Source: Rhopalosiphum padi (taxonomy: Eukaryota; Arthropoda; Insecta; Hemiptera; Aphididae). From it: a stretch of DNA of 64,000 nucleotides. The translations under genes and the position numbers were made by a program. The stretch lies in NCBI RefSeq assembly GCF_020882245.1, contig NC_083600.1, positions 5,394,001-5,458,000 of the forward strand, read 5' to 3'. Within the stretch, counting starts at the first letter, position 1. Every line of letters begins with the position of its first letter. Of the stretch, positions 63,400-64,000 are shown in pieces. The notes under the pieces were generated by a model. The model was not told where the DNA came from. It saw only the letters and a program-made list of their open reading frames with translations, and ran no database searches.

Positions 63400-64000
63400 T
63401 ATATGGCGAAGGTGACACTGACACTGGTATTTAAGGGGTGTGGGGGTAAGATATCGAGAAAATACAACTCATGTGAAAAACGACGATTAGAGCCATACTC
63501 ACGAATCAGTGATCATTGCACTGCAGTCGACTGCAGCTGCTGTTGCGCTAGTTAGCGTGGTCGGCGAATTTCATCGGGTTGTCTATTATATTACGAGAAA
63601 CCGAGAAAATGTTTAAAACCACGGACAGAAATCATCTCCGATTGATTTTTCGAGAACCGGATATTTGACGTACCCCGACAAATTCGATTCCAATATACAT
63701 CATCACAAGGAGACACACATCTTTCCAGATGATTGGCGCAGGGGTAGTGTGTACGCGCCCTTATTTCATCGGAAATTGTTCTTAGGCCGTTTTACTTTTC
63801 TTATACGTATGACGTGCGCCGTTCGTATTATATTTTATGTGTTGTAAATTAAGTGTAGTGTGTGGAGTTAAGAAAAAACCTTTTCGCATTTATATATTAA
63901 ACGTTCACTAAACTAGCTTAGAACGCGTAACCCCATTACAGCTTCCGATCAACTGTCGACTATGAGCGTGACCTTTGCTATAATATAATATAATACTATT
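63400..64000. promoter_or_regulatory. GC-enriched region, possible promoter, cut by window end
   Basis: The last 600 bases are less AT-rich and CpG-enriched. They hold a 16-base perfect palindrome at 63521-63536. A short ATG frame of 19 codons at 63609-63668 follows gagaaaATGT. The region continues beyond the window, so a gene start may lie to the right. Confidence 0.3.
63521..63536. promoter_or_regulatory. Perfect 16-bp palindrome
   Basis: ctgcagtcgactgcag reads identically on both strands and is followed directly by ctgctgttgcg. A dimeric transcription-factor site is possible, but no factor is assigned. Confidence 0.5.

Noticed and set aside
1..64000. Conserved tRNA genes, rRNA, CRISPR arrays, let-7/miR-10/miR-1/miR-124/bantam and other common microRNAs
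   Set aside because: I looked for their characteristic core strings on the plus strand, and for some on the minus strand, and found no convincing match. A covariance-model search would be needed to exclude divergent copies.

Overview
This window looks like nuclear DNA from an insect, most likely an aphid. That identification is my inference and rests on several visible traits: a very AT-rich background; many (AAT)n/(ATT)n, (CA)n and (TA)n microsatellites; frequent short strings of the taggtacctat / ataggtatac type; (CCTA)n runs; and decayed eukaryotic transposons. Nothing indicates a bacterial or organellar origin. There are no operons, no ribosome-binding-site-led genes and no long open frames.

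I find no complete protein-coding gene. All open frames are short (161 codons at most), and most lie in the GC-rich islands, where stop codons are rare by composition. The window is best read as intergenic or intronic DNA of a large eukaryotic locus. A few places could hold exons because an open frame sits next to a good splice-site string: 1355-1494, 42005-42043, 57081-57172, 59415-59613 and 63158-63224 on the plus strand, and a small ORF with a good start context at 16931-16701 on the minus strand. All are low-confidence.

The clearest gene-like remains are transposon fossils. At about 1983-2315 (+) is a frameshifted remnant of the C-terminal tail of a non-LTR retrotransposon polymerase. At 42893-43134 is a short non-autonomous hAT-type element with decayed terminal inverted repeats and weak 8-bp flanks. 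At 3010-3095 is a single hAT-like end. At 27440-27495 is a tRNA-like pair of A and B boxes that may be a SINE head. Long AT-rich stretches (4803-5130, 49320-50600, 55787-56100, 60540-60960) look like old dispersed repeats.

The large-scale layout alternates between AT-rich deserts and GC/CpG-rich islands. The islands are at about 6.7-7.25, 8.4-8.9, 16.6-17.4, 18.15-18.8, 24.2-24.6, 25.7-26.5, 34.3-36.05, 41.6-42.9, 43.6-44.8, 46.65-48.76, 56.2-57.3, 58.2-59.0 and 63.4-64.0 kb. They carry most of the trinucleotide repeats (CAG, GTC, ATC, AAT) and dinucleotide repeats. Many fall in pairs 1-2 kb apart, with the pairs spaced roughly 8-12 kb. They are the best candidates for promoters, enhancers or untranslated first exons. 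I did not find a convincing undescribed system. The candidate exons, the island spacing and the start-less 164-codon frame at 48253-48747 most deserve a database or RNA-seq check.
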